Shown here piece by piece: positions 1 through 13,713 of a stretch of 64,000 nt of DNA. The first letter of the stretch is position 1. Each line of letters begins with the position of its first letter. A program made the translations under genes and the position numbers. The notes under the pieces were generated by a model. It saw only the letters and a program-made list of their open reading frames with translations, was not told the DNA's origin and ran no database searches. This DNA comes from Actinobacillus arthritidis. Its GTDB lineage: Bacteria; Pseudomonadota; Gammaproteobacteria; Enterobacterales; Pasteurellaceae. The DNA is taken from NCBI RefSeq assembly GCF_029774155.1, contig NZ_CP103833.1, forward strand, positions 558,001-622,000, read 5' to 3'.

Positions 1-1
1 C

Positions 2-199
2 TGGAAAACGGCAAATGGTAAGCCGGTTAAAAATAAAGATTTGTGGATAATGCTAGATCAAGAGATTCAGCGTCACAAAATTGAGTGGGCTTGGGTAAAA
101 GGCCATTCGGGTCATCGTGAAAATGAAATTTGCGATGAGTTGGCTAAAGCCGGTGCAAATAACCCTACATTAGATGATGTAGGGTATAATGCGGATTAG
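2..199 (+). CDS. rnhA: Ribonuclease HI, C-terminal part (gene starts before window)
   Basis: Reading from base 2 gives 65 residues that match the C-terminal half of RNase HI, which cleaves the RNA strand of RNA-DNA hybrids. Visible are the helix with [12 protein letters not shown], whose second His corresponds to the catalytic loop histidine, and CDELAKAGA, whose Asp is the last metal ligand of the family. The ending NPTLDDVGY is typical of gammaproteobacterial RnhA. The first half, with the other catalytic residues, lies outside the window, so only the family assignment can be judged. Confidence 0.9.
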   Translation, partial: WKTANGKPVKNKDLWIMLDQEIQRHKIEWAWVKGHSGHRENEICDELAKAGANNPTLDDVGYNAD

Positions 200-213
200 C
201 CAAAGAGGCAATC

Positions 214-254
214 GGTCAAATTTTTCAAAATTTTTGCAAATTTGAACCGCTTGT
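214..254. terminator. Imperfect inverted repeat with a USS (terminator-like)
   Basis: GGTCAAATTT at 214-223 is imperfectly complementary to AAATTTGAACC, and the right arm carries ACCGCTTGT (246-254), the reverse complement of the uptake core ACAAGCGGT. Such paired USS hairpins at gene ends are common in Pasteurellaceae and probably help end rnhA transcription. Pairing is imperfect and the T-run weak. Confidence 0.45.
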
Positions 255-353
255 AAATTTTTTAGCATATATTATGCGTTTTTTATGAAGTTTGCTCTAC
301 GCAAACGTTTTCTTTTTTTGTAGAATATAGGTTCTTAGCCTTTAGAGGTTTTT

Positions 354-854
354 ATGGTTGACATTATTATCATCGGATTAATTGCATTTTCTATCTTGGT
401 CAGTCTTTGGCGAGGTTTTATAAGTGAAGTGCTTTCACTTGCCGGTTGGGTCGTAGCATTCTTTGTTGCTAGCGGTTTTTATCCTTATCTTAGTGGTTAC
501 TTAACACAGGTTAATTCGGTATATCTACAAAATTCGGAATATTTACGTAATGGGGTTGCCGCTGTTCTTTTCATTATTACGTTGATTATTTGTGGTGTAA
601 TTACGACACTTTTAAGCAAACTTGTTGATACAACAGGATTATCTGCAACGGATAGAGTATTGGGTGGTGCATTTGGTGCATTGCGTGGTATTTTGATTGT
701 TGCGGCAGTTTTATTCTTCTTAGATACTTTCTCATCTGCAAGCCAAACGGAATTATGGAAAGAGTCTCAACTCATTCCACACTTTGACTTTATTGTGAAA
801 TGGTTCTTTGAACAACTACAAGCTAATTCCAGCTTTTTAAATTCGACTAAATAG
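354..854 (+). CDS. cvpA: CvpA family membrane protein (colicin V production)
   Basis: This 166-residue inner-membrane protein has hydrophobic segments at about residues 3-23, 28-48, 64-86 and 104-122 and belongs to the CvpA family. In E. coli cvpA is needed for colicin V production and lies directly upstream of purF, as here with a 13-bp gap to the next gene. The [14 protein letters not shown] segment near residue 20 is typical of the family. The start follows an AGAGG ribosome site. Its molecular function is not established, but the cvpA-purF pairing makes the identity firm. Confidence 0.9.
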   Translation: MVDIIIIGLIAFSILVSLWRGFISEVLSLAGWVVAFFVASGFYPYLSGYLTQVNSVYLQNSEYLRNGVAAVLFIITLIICGVITTLLSKLVDTTGLSATDRVLGGAFGALRGILIVAAVLFFLDTFSSASQTELWKESQLIPHFDFIVKWFFEQLQANSSFLNSTK

Positions 855-867
855 AGAGGTTTTTGAT

Positions 868-2383
868 ATGTGCGGCATTGTCGGCATTATTGGGGGATCG
901 CCGGTTAACCAGGCGATTTATGATGGTCTAACATTACTTCAACATCGCGGGCAAGATGCCGCAGGTATCGTCACAATTGATGATGAAAACCGCTTCCGCT
1001 TACGTAAAGCTAATGGCTTAGTAAGTGACGTGTTTCGTCAAGAGCATATGCTTAGATTACAAGGTAATGCGGGTATTGGTCATGTTCGCTATCCGACAGC
1101 AGGTTCATCCAGTGTTTCAGAAGCACAACCTTTCTATGTAAACTCACCTTTTGGCTTAACTTTAGTTCACAATGGTAACTTAACCAATAATGCTGAATTA
1201 AAAGAACGCTTATTCAAAGAAGCTCGCCGCCACGTGAATACCAATTCGGATTCAGAATCACTATTGAATATTTTTGCACACTATTTAGATCAATATCCGA
1301 CCGCCCATTTAACGCCAGAAAATATCTTTGAAACGGTACGTAAAACCAATGAAGTGATTCGTGGTGCTTATGCGTGTATCGCCATGATTATCGGTCATGG
1401 AATGGTGGCATTCCGTGATCCGTTTGGTATTCGTCCATTAGTATTAGGTAAACGTGTTGTGGAAGGTAAAACAGAATACATGTTTGCTTCCGAAAGCGTT
1501 GCTTTAGATATTGTTGGTTTTGAATTTGTACGTGACGTAAACCCGGGTGAAGCGGTTTACATTACTTTTGAGGGTGAGTTACATTCGGCAATTTGTGCGG
1601 ATAATCCGAAATTAAACCCTTGTATTTTTGAATACGTTTATTTTGCTCGTCCAGATTCCGTAATTGATGGCGTATCTGTTTATGGTGCTCGCGTGCATAT
1701 GGGCGAGTTATTGGGTGAAAAAATTAAACGTGAATGGGGTAGAATGGTTGATGAAATTGATGTGGTTATTCCAATCCCTGAAACCTCAAATGATATTGCC
1801 GTACGTATTGCAAATGTCTTATATAAACCTTATCGTCAAGGCTTTGTGAAAAACCGTTATGTGGCACGCACCTTCATTATGCCGGGACAAGCACAACGTA
1901 AAAGCTCAGTACGCCGTAAATTAAATGCGATTGCAAGCGAGTTTAAGGGCAAAAATGTTTTATTAGTTGATGACTCTATTGTACGTGGTACGACATCTGA
2001 GCAGATTGTTGAAATGGCACGTCGCCGGTGCAAAAAAAGTTTACTTTGCGTCTGTCGCACCGGAAATTCGTTACCCGAACGTATATGGTATTGATATGCC
2101 AACTTGTGAAGAACTTGTGGCGTATGATCGCTCTGTTGAGGAAGTGGCGGAAATGATTGGCGTAGATAAGTTGATTTTCCAAGATCTTGAAGCACTTTAT
2201 AAAGCGGTGCAAACAGAGAATCCGGCAATTCATAATTTTGATGCTTCTGTATTTACCGGCGAATATATTACTGGTGATGTTGATAAATCTTATCTTGATG
2301 CCATTGCCTGCGCACGTAACGACAAAGCGAAAGCCAAAGCGGCAAAACAGGCAACCAATTTAGAAATTCATAACGAAAACTAA
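868..2383 (+). CDS. purF: Amidophosphoribosyltransferase (frameshifted in this sequence)
   Basis: PurF makes phosphoribosylamine from PRPP and glutamine, the first committed step of purine synthesis. The N-terminal nucleophile is seen as MCGIVGI, with Cys exposed after Met removal. The glutaminase domain follows, and the PRPP loop [14 protein letters not shown] lies at about residues 365-378. The frame breaks near 2025-2032: after VEMARR the sequence continues as [18 protein letters not shown] in the +1 frame. Loss of two bases (GC) or gain of one restores a 505-residue protein, the E. coli length. All motifs on both sides are intact, so a sequencing or assembly error is likelier than a real pseudogene. 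A strong terminator follows. Confidence 0.93.
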
Positions 2384-2401
2384 ATTCAAGCATAAAAATA
2401 C

Positions 2402-2435
2402 AGCCCTTGAATCTGAGAAGATTCAAGGGCTTTTT
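2402..2435 (+). terminator. Rho-independent terminator after purF
   Basis: A perfect 12-bp stem (AGCCCTTGAATC paired with GATTCAAGGGCT), a 6-base loop and a run of T end the cvpA-purF unit. Confidence 0.9.
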
Positions 2436-2448
2436 GTTGTATGATCGT

Positions 2449-2904
2449 TTACTTATATACTTGTGGTATTGAGGATTCAATCCGTTGTTTAATCTGAGCA
2501 TAGATTGGCTTGAAGTCTTCGCAACGAGATTTGTCAACATTAGCTTTTTGGTGATTGTATTTCTCATGCATTTGTTCGAAATAGTGGCGTGAGCCTTTGT
2601 CTTTTTCAATGAGTTGTGTATTTTGTTCGCCAATCAGGTCTTTTAATAAGTTTTGTTGAAAATAGAACATCGTCATATTTTCTGACACAGACCAATTATC
2701 GTAAATTTTCTGGTAATCAGATTTAGCTAATCCGGGAAATATACATTGTTCAATGTTATTTAACTGACGAATTAAGATTTTTACATCTGTTTCGGAAATT
2801 TTATATTTAGCTTGTTCTGGAGCGGCGGTCAAATTTTCAGTAGTATTTGCAAAAGCAGTATGACACAAAGTTGTACAGAGTAATGTAAATAAAATTTTTC
2901 GCAT
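2449..2904 (-). CDS. Hypothetical secreted protein
   Basis: The protein has 151 residues and a clear signal peptide: MRKILF, a hydrophobic core and a cleavage site after about HTAFA. The mature part is hydrophilic and mostly helical with two cysteines, one in EQCIFPGL and one in RCEDF, which could form a disulfide in the periplasm. The ATG at 2904 is preferred to an upstream in-frame start at 2961 because AGGAA lies just upstream and the signal peptide begins there. I do not recognise the family with certainty; it resembles small conserved periplasmic proteins of Pasteurellaceae. It is convergent with purF and downstream of gdhA on the same strand, with a terminator between it and gdhA. Confidence 0.65.
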   Translation of the reverse strand: MRKILFTLLCTTLCHTAFANTTENLTAAPEQAKYKISETDVKILIRQLNNIEQCIFPGLAKSDYQKIYDNWSVSENMTMFYFQQNLLKDLIGEQNTQLIEKDKGSRHYFEQMHEKYNHQKANVDKSRCEDFKPIYAQIKQRIESSIPQVYK

Positions 2905-2962
2905 AATGTTATTCCTATCTTTAATTGGAATAGCATAGCATAAATCTTTTATTTCGCACAAA

Positions 2963-2992
2963 AAATAAACCCTCCGAAGAGGGCTTATTTTA
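2963..2992 (-). terminator. Terminator after gdhA
   Basis: On the minus strand, a stem of AATAAGCCCTC against GAGGGTTTATT around a TTCG tetraloop is followed by T residues, 10 bp beyond the gdhA stop codon. Confidence 0.85.
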
Positions 2993-3002
2993 GTGGAAAT
3001 CG

Positions 3003-4629
<1,627 letters not shown>

Positions 4630-4653
4630 AAGAAAACCCACAAAAATGTGGGT
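4630..4653 (-). terminator. Terminator after bamE
   Basis: Minus-strand stem ACCCACA/TGTGGGT with a short loop, followed by TTTTCTTTT, immediately past the bamE stop. Confidence 0.8.
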
Positions 4654-4661
4654 CATTATAT

Positions 4662-5009
4662 TTATTCAGCTAAAGTTGTTTCAATCGGTTTATCCAATTT
4701 AATATCGCTGACTAAACCTTTAGAATTAAAATAAACGAATAGAGTATGTTGAATAGGATCGTTATAACCTTCACGCTTGATGTAAACATAACTCCAACGA
4801 TCTTGATTAAAGCTGTCTTTTAACATCGGCGTACCTAGCAAATATTGCACCTGAGCTTTGTTCATACCAACTTTAATTTGGTCAATCTTTTCTTGCTCTA
4901 GGTAGTTACCTTGTGGAACATCAATACGATATACAACTTTTTTCACTGTAGAACAAGAGGTTACGCCTACAGCAAGCAATGCGATAGCTAAAAGAGATTT
5001 CATTTTCAT
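4662..5009 (-). CDS. bamE: Outer membrane assembly lipoprotein BamE
   Basis: The 115-residue precursor has a lipoprotein signal ending at VGVTSC, so the acylated Cys is residue 19. BamE is the small subunit of the BAM complex that inserts beta-barrel proteins into the outer membrane. The SmpA/OmlA domain is clear: VVYRIDVPQGNYLEQEKI, then KVGMNKAQVQYLLGTP, matching the E. coli pattern of a conserved helix followed by LGTP. A second ATG two codons in (MKSLL) is also a possible start. It is monocistronic, with yejK upstream on the same strand. Confidence 0.92.
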   Translation of the reverse strand: MKMKSLLAIALLAVGVTSCSTVKKVVYRIDVPQGNYLEQEKIDQIKVGMNKAQVQYLLGTPMLKDSFNQDRWSYVYIKREGYNDPIQHTLFVYFNSKGLVSDIKLDKPIETTLAE

Positions 5010-5079
5010 AATGTTTATTGACCTTTAAATTGTTCAAAATGATTGGATAGATAATACCCAAACTGATAAAATTTTTCCA

Positions 5080-6080
5080 TTATTTATTGCGTTCTAATTG
5101 GTCACGCAAATTCGCTGGTAATCCTTTGATTGTCAAAGTATCGTTTAGTTCATCCCAAATTAAACGTTCGCCGAGTAATTCCGCATTAAAGCTAATTGTT
5201 ACTCCCTTTCCTGAGCCTGAATATTTGGTTAAGGTTTTCAAGGCATTACGAACCGGTGGAATATTTTCTTCGAGTCCGTATTCTTGTTCTTGAGTAAATT
5301 GTGCGAAATTAACCTCATTAAGTGTTGGCAGTGCTTCAGATAATTCACTTAAGGCGATTTCTTCACCGCTGTTAATTTGCCCTTTACAGTATTCAAATAC
5401 TTGCTTTTTGACTTCGCGTATTTGCGGGGCAGATAATTCCCCTTGATCACAATAGTCACTTACTGCTTGTAACAGTGTTTGATTCTGTAGTTGAGGGTTA
5501 AAACCCTCTTCCGCACTCAGGAAATCCATAAAGAAATCCGCAATTTTGCGTCCGACTCGTCCTTTAATAAAGGTGAGATAGCGGTTTGATTGTGCATTGA
5601 TTTTTAATTCTGTCAGATTGATACGGCAAGCGATATCATACTGAGTAATATCCAAATATTCGGTGCGTTTTATGTCTAATTGATCGTCCACTAACATTGA
5701 AGTACGGCTATCAATCAATGCGATAAATAAATAATCCGTTGCCAAAAAGTTATAACGACAAAGGATAAAGGTTCCACCTGATGCAAAAGGATATTTCGCT
5801 AATTCACTCGAGAGCATTTTGGCACTACTATGACTGAACGGCAGAAAATCGGTTTCTTGTTCTAATAAGCGATTAAGTTGCTGAGCAAAAATAGATTCAT
5901 TTTTAAATACGCCGTAAGCCTTTGCTTTACTTTGATAGGCTTGGTGAGCCGCAACATCATTTGTTCAACTTCGGGGCTAATGGCAAGCAGGTTATCGCGA
6001 AGCACCGTATTTAATTCTGGTGTTTCGCCTTCGGTTTGATGAATCTGATGAAGGACAATTTCAGTAACATTAATGCTCAT
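5080..6080 (-). CDS. yejK: Nucleoid-associated protein YejK/NdpA (frameshifted in this sequence)
   Basis: YejK is a nucleoid-associated protein of about 335 residues in E. coli. The N-terminal piece ([13 protein letters not shown]..., starting at 6080) and the C-terminal piece (to 5080) lie in different frames. The break is near 5945-5955: just after EVEQMMLRL the expected [14 protein letters not shown] continues in the other frame. One missing base restores about 333 residues. Supporting features are the [19 protein letters not shown] segment and the C-terminal [13 protein letters not shown], both typical of the family. It is probably intact in the organism and broken here by a sequence error. 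Confidence 0.88.
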
Positions 6081-6172
6081 ACTATTTCTCTTGAGATTAG
6101 GGGTAGAAATAAAAGGTGGGAGATATTATCATTAAACGTACTATTTTTCATTATCAAAAGAAGGAATACATT

Positions 6173-6563
6173 ATGACTAAAGTTATTCACACAGAAAAAG
6201 CACCTGCAAGCAATTGGTCCATACGTACAAGCGGTTGATTTAGGTAATCTTGTTTTAACCTCAGGACAAATTCCAGTTAATCCGCAAACAGGCGAGATTC
6301 CAACAGATATTACTCAGCAGGCACGTCAATCATTAGAAAATGTAAAAGCAATTGTTGAACAAGCCGGTTTAAGCGTAGCGGATATTGTTAAAACAACCGT
6401 TTTTGTAAAAGACTTGAATGATTTCGCAACTGTTAATGCTGAATATGAAGCGTTTTTCCGTGAAAATAATCATCCGGCATTTCCGGCTCGTTCTTGCGTT
6501 GAAGTTGCTCGTTTACCAAAAGATGTTGGTTTAGAGATTGAAGCGATTGCGGTACGCAAATAA
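6173..6563 (+). CDS. ridA: RidA enamine/imine deaminase (frameshifted in this sequence)
   Basis: RidA (YjgF/YER057c/UK114 family) hydrolyses reactive 2-aminoacrylate made by PLP enzymes. Reading from ATG 6173 gives MTKVIHTEKAPA, then the frame breaks. The frame one base over continues as IGPYVQAVDLGNLVLTSGQ and runs to the family ending RSCVEVARLPKDVGLEIEAI. An extra A near 6209 (CTGCAAGCAATT in place of CTGCAGCAATT) explains it, giving 129 residues, the family length. The conserved substrate-carboxylate Arg in PARSCVEV is present. An uptake core ACAAGCGGT lies in the coding sequence at 6227-6235. No full-length open frame exists as written, so the gene is easily missed. Confidence 0.88.
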
Positions 6564-6590
6564 GCGGTCATTTTTAGAGAAAATTTTGCA

Positions 6591-7328
6591 ATGAAGAACA
6601 TTACGCCAAATTGGTATGCGCCTGAGCATATTCGTGCCTTTACTACCGTCAGAACAGGCGGCGTCAGCCAAGTGCCTTTTGATAGTTTTAATTTAGGTGA
6701 TCATGTCGGCGATAATCCTAAGGATGTACAACAAAATCGCCAGTTATTGGTAGAGCAGTTCGGTTTACCGCATTTTCCACTCTTTTTAACGCAAACACAC
6801 AGCACTCGAGTGATTCGCCTACCGTATGACGGCGATAATTTGGAAGCAGATGCGGTTTATACCGATCAACTGAATCAGGTTTGCTTAGTGATGACGGCAG
6901 ATTGTTTGCCGGTACTTTTCTATAGTAAAGATGGAAAAGAAGTGGTCGCTACTCATGCCGGATGGCGTGGTTTATGCGATGGCGTATTAGAAAATACGGT
7001 TGCTGAATTTGCTTGTTCTCCAACGGAGATTTGTGCATGGTTAGGGCCTGCAATTGGTCCAACTAAATTCCAAGTCGGCAAAGAAGTGATTGAGCAGTTC
7101 TGTGCTTTTGATCCGCAAGCGGAACAGGCATTTATTGCGGACCCGACAACAAGCGGTAAATTTTTAGGAAATCTTTACCAAATTGCTCAACAGCGATTGA
7201 ATAAACTTGGTATTACCGAAATTTTCGGTGGAGAGCATTGTACTTTTACCGAACAAGAACGCTTTTTCTCTTACCGAAGAGATAAGCAGACCGGACGTAT
7301 GGCAAGTCTCATTTGGCGTGCGGAATAA
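6591..7328 (+). CDS. pgeF: PgeF/YfiH family (polyphenol oxidase, LACC1-type)
   Basis: This 245-residue protein has the domain once called multicopper laccase, now linked to purine nucleoside phosphorylase activity and, in E. coli, to editing of peptidoglycan precursors. The metal-site motifs are visible: LTQTHSTRV (His near residue 73), VMTADCLPVLF (Cys near 107) and THAGWRGLCDGV (His near 124). GGEHCTF and FFSYRRD near the C terminus are also typical. It starts 27 bp after ridA and is likely cotranscribed with it. The exact physiological substrate in this organism is inference. Confidence 0.88.
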   Translation: MKNITPNWYAPEHIRAFTTVRTGGVSQVPFDSFNLGDHVGDNPKDVQQNRQLLVEQFGLPHFPLFLTQTHSTRVIRLPYDGDNLEADAVYTDQLNQVCLVMTADCLPVLFYSKDGKEVVATHAGWRGLCDGVLENTVAEFACSPTEICAWLGPAIGPTKFQVGKEVIEQFCAFDPQAEQAFIADPTTSGKFLGNLYQIAQQRLNKLGITEIFGGEHCTFTEQERFFSYRRDKQTGRMASLIWRAE

Positions 7329-7378
7329 AGCGTAATTTATTACATAGTATGCTTTTTATGCAGGTGTTCGTCTAATGC

Positions 7379-7407
7379 TAGACGAATACCTAAAATTTAC
7401 CTATAAT
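7379..7407 (+). promoter_or_regulatory. Putative tRNA promoter
   Basis: A perfect TATAAT -10 at 7402-7407 lies 17 bp downstream of TAGACG (7379-7384, 4 of 6 matches to the -35 consensus). Transcription would start about 10 bp before the tRNA. The -35 overlaps the right arm of a small hairpin (TTCGTCTA/TAGACGAA, 7367-7386), which may belong to the end of pgeF. Confidence 0.6.
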
Positions 7408-7425
7408 CCAATCTCATTTCTTAAT

Positions 7426-7502
7426 CCCCCCTTAGCTCAGTCGGTTAGAGCAGGCGACTCATAATCGCTTGGTCACTGGTTCAAGTCCGGTAGGGGGGAC
7501 CA
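7426..7502 (+). tRNA. tRNA with CAT anticodon, probably tRNA-Ile2 (lysidine type)
   Basis: The cloverleaf is complete: acceptor CCCCCCT/AGGGGGG, D-arm TAGCTCAG...GAGC, anticodon loop CTCATAA with anticodon CAT at 7460-7462, T-arm with TTCAAGT, and encoded CCA at 7500-7502. The anticodon arm GGCGACTCATAATCGCT and the following GGTC are the same as in E. coli ileX/ileY and unlike elongator tRNA-Met. I therefore read it as the minor isoleucine tRNA whose C34 is changed to lysidine by TilS to decode ATA. Initiator tRNA is excluded because the first acceptor pair is matched. Confidence 0.88.
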
Positions 7503-7618
7503 GCTTAACTTTTCCACTCTTTCGTATTCTTACTCTTAAGCCTTGATTTTACTGACTTTTATTTCTTTTTCTACATTGTGTTTTTGTACGTGTAACTACA
7601 AAATTTAGTTATATTTCT

Positions 7619-7849
7619 TTATTGGCTTAATGTGACTGGTAGTATTAATGTATCAAGCACAAAACTTAGTGGCAAATCAATCACCGCCGGAATACTTAAG
7701 ATTCCTCCATTTTGGATCGCTTTAAAATCGGTGCTGACACCTACATACACGGAGTAATCGCCTTCGGTGAGGCTTATGATAGTGCCGCAAGCGGTCAAAT
7801 TTTGGCTAAAAATTACAATTGCGACAAATTTTAGAAAGCATGTCTTCAT
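7619..7849 (-). CDS. YceK/YidQ-type small lipoprotein
   Basis: A 76-residue precursor with a lipobox ending in NLTACG, predicted to be a lipid-anchored envelope protein. After the Cys come GTIISL, then EGDYSVYVGVSTDF and the hallmark IDLPLSFVLDTLILPVTL. This matches the DUF1375 family, represented in E. coli by YceK and YidQ, whose role is unknown. The ATG at 7849 is chosen over an upstream one at 7861 because GAGGA sits at ribosome-site distance before it. It is transcribed away from leuB and convergent with the tRNA. Confidence 0.75.
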   Translation of the reverse strand: MKTCFLKFVAIVIFSQNLTACGTIISLTEGDYSVYVGVSTDFKAIQNGGILSIPAVIDLPLSFVLDTLILPVTLSQ

Positions 7850-7939
7850 ATAGTTCCTCAAATTCTTGATTATTCTAGCCTAAATTTCACAAATTCCCAC
7901 CCGATAGGTTAAATTTTAAGGTAGAATATTTAACTTTGA

Positions 7940-9047
<1,108 letters not shown>

Positions 9048-9069
9048 AATAGCAGATTATTTTGCATAA

Positions 9070-9127
9070 ACAAGCGGTCGAAATGTGAAGAATTTTTGCA
9101 AATCTTTTTCAAATTTCGACCGCTTTT
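9070..9127. terminator. Inverted USS pair between leuB and msrB
   Basis: AAGCGGTCGAAAT and ATTTCGACCGCTT form a hairpin arm pair, the left one being a full ACAAGCGGT uptake core without its first A. It sits between two convergent genes and probably acts as a bidirectional terminator. Confidence 0.7.
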
Positions 9128-9171
9128 CTTTATGTTTAATGTATGAAATGATATTTAATTTATAAAATTAA

Positions 9172-9573
9172 TTAACCATCAATTTCTTCACCTGTTTCAT
9201 CCCATTTAAAGTTGAGAGCGATAGAGTTTAAGCAGAAACGTAAACCTGTCGGCGGAGGCCCATCATTAAATACGTGCCCCATATGCGAATCGCAGTTGCC
9301 ACAACGAATTTCGGTACGATGGCGACCTAAACTGTAATCATCTAAATAACGTAATGCATCGTCTGAAACGGCTTCATAGAAACTCGGCCACCCACAACCA
9401 GCATCAAATTTAGTATCAGAACGGAATAGTGCATTGTGGCAACGAGCACAACGGTAGGTTCCAATACGCTCCTCATGTAAGAATTTACCAGTAAATGGCA
9501 TTTCAGTCCCATGATTAATCAGAATCTCAACTTGTTCTTCCGTTAGTTCATCAATATCTTTAATCATATTCAC
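9172..9573 (-). CDS. msrB: Peptide methionine (R)-S-oxide reductase
   Basis: This 133-residue cytoplasmic enzyme reduces methionine-R-sulfoxide in proteins. The four zinc cysteines are in two CxxC pairs, CARCHNAL and CGNCDSHMGHVF. The catalytic Cys is in LRFCLNSIALNF near the C terminus, and the GWPSFYEAV motif binds substrate. Length equals E. coli MsrB within a few residues. It is a single gene with a ribosome site AGGAGTG before the ATG. Confidence 0.95.
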   Translation of the reverse strand: MNMIKDIDELTEEQVEILINHGTEMPFTGKFLHEERIGTYRCARCHNALFRSDTKFDAGCGWPSFYEAVSDDALRYLDDYSLGRHRTEIRCGNCDSHMGHVFNDGPPPTGLRFCLNSIALNFKWDETGEEIDG

Positions 9574-9641
9574 TCCTAAGATAGAAATTTTTCTCCAATT
9601 CTACCGTTTTTTTACCACTTTAGCGTTACAAATTTTAAAAT

Positions 9642-9657
9642 TTTGACATAGATCACA
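9642..9657. promoter_or_regulatory. CRP-like site upstream of gapA
   Basis: TTTGA-N6-TCACA matches the CRP half-site pattern TGTGA-N6-TCACA with one mismatch and is extended by AAAT/ATTT flanks into a larger near-palindrome. It lies about 130 bp before the gapA start and about 70 bp before msrB, between divergent genes. Confidence 0.45.
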
Positions 9658-9777
9658 AAAAATTTATCTGTTATATTTGTTTCGGTTCTTTTAGTTGTAA
9701 GTCATACTGGAGTATGTGTTATAATTCAGGCACTTCTTAAAGCATTAGAAGAACAATTTTGTTTAACTTTAATATAG

Positions 9778-10794
<1,017 letters not shown>

Positions 10795-10816
10795 TTTTTA
10801 AATAAGTTTTATCTTA

Positions 10817-10846
10817 AACGCCATTCATTTTGAATGGCGTTTTTTT
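10817..10846 (+). terminator. Terminator after gapA
   Basis: Ten-bp perfect stem ACGCCATTCA/TGAATGGCGT with a 3-base loop and a run of seven T. Confidence 0.93.
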
Positions 10847-10977
10847 GTTTTAAAATTTCTTAATATAAAAACCGCGATATTTTTTGTTTATTAAAATTAT
10901 TCATTGAAGTATAGGGGGCTTTTTTGTTATATTTAGCCGTAATTTTTTGCTCCGTGGTGAGCATTATTTTTTTATAG

Positions 10978-12064
<1,087 letters not shown>

Positions 12065-12172
12065 TTCTCCATTTTATTGATATAAATAATAATGGGTAAT
12101 GGCATACAATATGTCCATTATCCATTATTTTCTTATCGGTCCCCAGTCATTTACCTATCAAAATAGTAAACA

Positions 12173-13222
12173 ATGAAACCAATTTTTGCTAAAGCCCCAT
12201 CATTAGGTGTACGCCTATTTCTTGCTATTGTTATTTCTATCACACTCATTGCTTTTGATGGTAGAAGTTCTGCGATTATTCAATTCCGTAATATGCTTGA
12301 AACGGCGATTAGCGGTTTATATTACTTTGCAAATACTCCCCGTTCCGTCTTAGATGGCGTCAGTAACAATTTTATTGATAATAATAAATTACAACTGGAA
12401 AACCGTGTTTTAAAAGAGCAGTTACGTGAAAAAAATGCTGATTTATTGCTGTTAGATCAACTTAAAGTGGAAAATCAACGTTTACGATTATTATTGAGTT
12501 CTCCGTTGCGTCAAGATGAGTACAAAAAGATTGGTGAAGTTTTAACGGCAGAAATGGATGCATATCGTCAACAGGTAATTATCAATCGAGGTAAGAATGA
12601 CGGAGCTTTTGTCGGGCGACCGATTATTGATGAGCGAGGTGTGGTAGGGCAAGTTATCTCTGTAGGAGAAAACAGTAGCCGAGTATTATTGATTACCGAT
12701 GTTACGCATGCGGTGCCAATTCAAGTGCTTCGGAATGATGTTCGAGGTATCGCAAACGGAACAGGGCATAATGACGAAATTTTCATCGATAATTTACCTC
12801 GTTCGGTTGATGTGGTGAAAGGGGATGTTTTAGTGACTTCCGGTTTAGGTGGACGTTTTCCCGAAGGCTATCCGGTTGCTATTGTTGAGGCTGTAACAAA
12901 TGATACGCAAAGTCAATTTGCCAGAATTATTGCTCGTCCGTTAGCCTCATTTGATCGCTTAAGATATTTACTTCTATTATGGCCAACTTCGGAAGAGCTT
13001 CGTAAGGCACAGAGTTTGTCGCCTCAACAAGTTCGTGATGTGGTTGAAGAACGTCGTAATAGTTTGAATCCTCTTGATCGTTTAAAAGAGAAGAAAAAAG
13101 AAGAGGTTAAAGAAGATACTAAAGAAGAAATACTTGAGAATACGGATGAGCCGATTAATCCTGCAACTCAGCCGGAAACGGACAGTGATGAGCATCATCA
13201 TACAGAACAAGGAGCAGAGTAA
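12173..13222 (+). CDS. mreC: Rod-shape-determining protein MreC
   Basis: MreC is a bitopic membrane protein whose periplasmic part links MreB to wall synthases. This 349-residue protein has one N-terminal membrane segment (about residues 12-28), a coiled coil near 70-105 (KLQLENRVLKEQLREKNA) and a beta-rich core with GVVGQVISVGENSSRV and VTSGLGGRFPEGYPVA. The last 50 residues are a charged Lys/Glu-rich tail, longer than in E. coli and probably disordered. It overlaps mreD in a TAATG. Confidence 0.93.
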   Translation: MKPIFAKAPSLGVRLFLAIVISITLIAFDGRSSAIIQFRNMLETAISGLYYFANTPRSVLDGVSNNFIDNNKLQLENRVLKEQLREKNADLLLLDQLKVENQRLRLLLSSPLRQDEYKKIGEVLTAEMDAYRQQVIINRGKNDGAFVGRPIIDERGVVGQVISVGENSSRVLLITDVTHAVPIQVLRNDVRGIANGTGHNDEIFIDNLPRSVDVVKGDVLVTSGLGGRFPEGYPVAIVEAVTNDTQSQFARIIARPLASFDRLRYLLLLWPTSEELRKAQSLSPQQVRDVVEERRNSLNPLDRLKEKKKEEVKEDTKEEILENTDEPINPATQPETDSDEHHHTEQGAE

Positions 13223-13710
13223 TGCGAACAAATCCACTTTTTCAGATTTTGGTATTATTATTTATTTTTACCGTTGCATTTGTTTTGGAAATAATGCCTT
13301 GGCCGTTAGGGTTACAAGGGTTACGCCCAACTTGGGTTGTGTTGGTGTTGATTTATTGGGCATTGGCATTACCGAATAAAATCAGTGTTGGTACAGCATT
13401 CTTAGCTGGTATTGTGTGGGATCTTATTTTAGGTTCAATTTTAGGGATTCACGCATTAGTTTTATCCATTGCTATTTATTTTGTGGCAAAACATCATTTA
13501 ATTTTGCGTAATTTATCGCTCTGGTTACAAGCCATTTTAGTGATGTTGTATATTGTTGTAATCCGTCTCTTAATTTTCTTTGTTGAATTAGTCTTACATA
13601 GTGCTGAATTTAATTCGCAAGAAATTCTCGGTGCTATTATTAGCGGTATTCTATGGCCTTGGATTTTTTTATTGATGCGTCAAATTCGCCGTCAATTAAG
13701 ATTACGTTAA
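13222..13710 (+). CDS. mreD: Rod-shape-determining protein MreD
   Basis: A 162-residue, very hydrophobic inner-membrane protein with five or six predicted helices, the third partner of MreB and MreC in the elongasome. The segment LRPTWVVLVLIYWALALP followed by GILAGIVWDLILG-like sequence (TAFLAGIVWDLILGSILG) is characteristic. Its ATG overlaps the mreC stop, so translation is probably coupled. Confidence 0.92.
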   Translation: MRTNPLFQILVLLFIFTVAFVLEIMPWPLGLQGLRPTWVVLVLIYWALALPNKISVGTAFLAGIVWDLILGSILGIHALVLSIAIYFVAKHHLILRNLSLWLQAILVMLYIVVIRLLIFFVELVLHSAEFNSQEILGAIISGILWPWIFLLMRQIRRQLRLR

Positions 13711-13713
13711 ACT

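Noticed and set aside
1857-2233. Two long antisense frames over purF
   Set aside because: Shadows of a coding region with no ribosome site; the plus-strand frames carry the PurF motifs.
7329-7425. Possible small regulatory RNA or riboswitch before the tRNA
   Set aside because: Only one short hairpin is visible and it overlaps the tRNA promoter; no riboswitch consensus.
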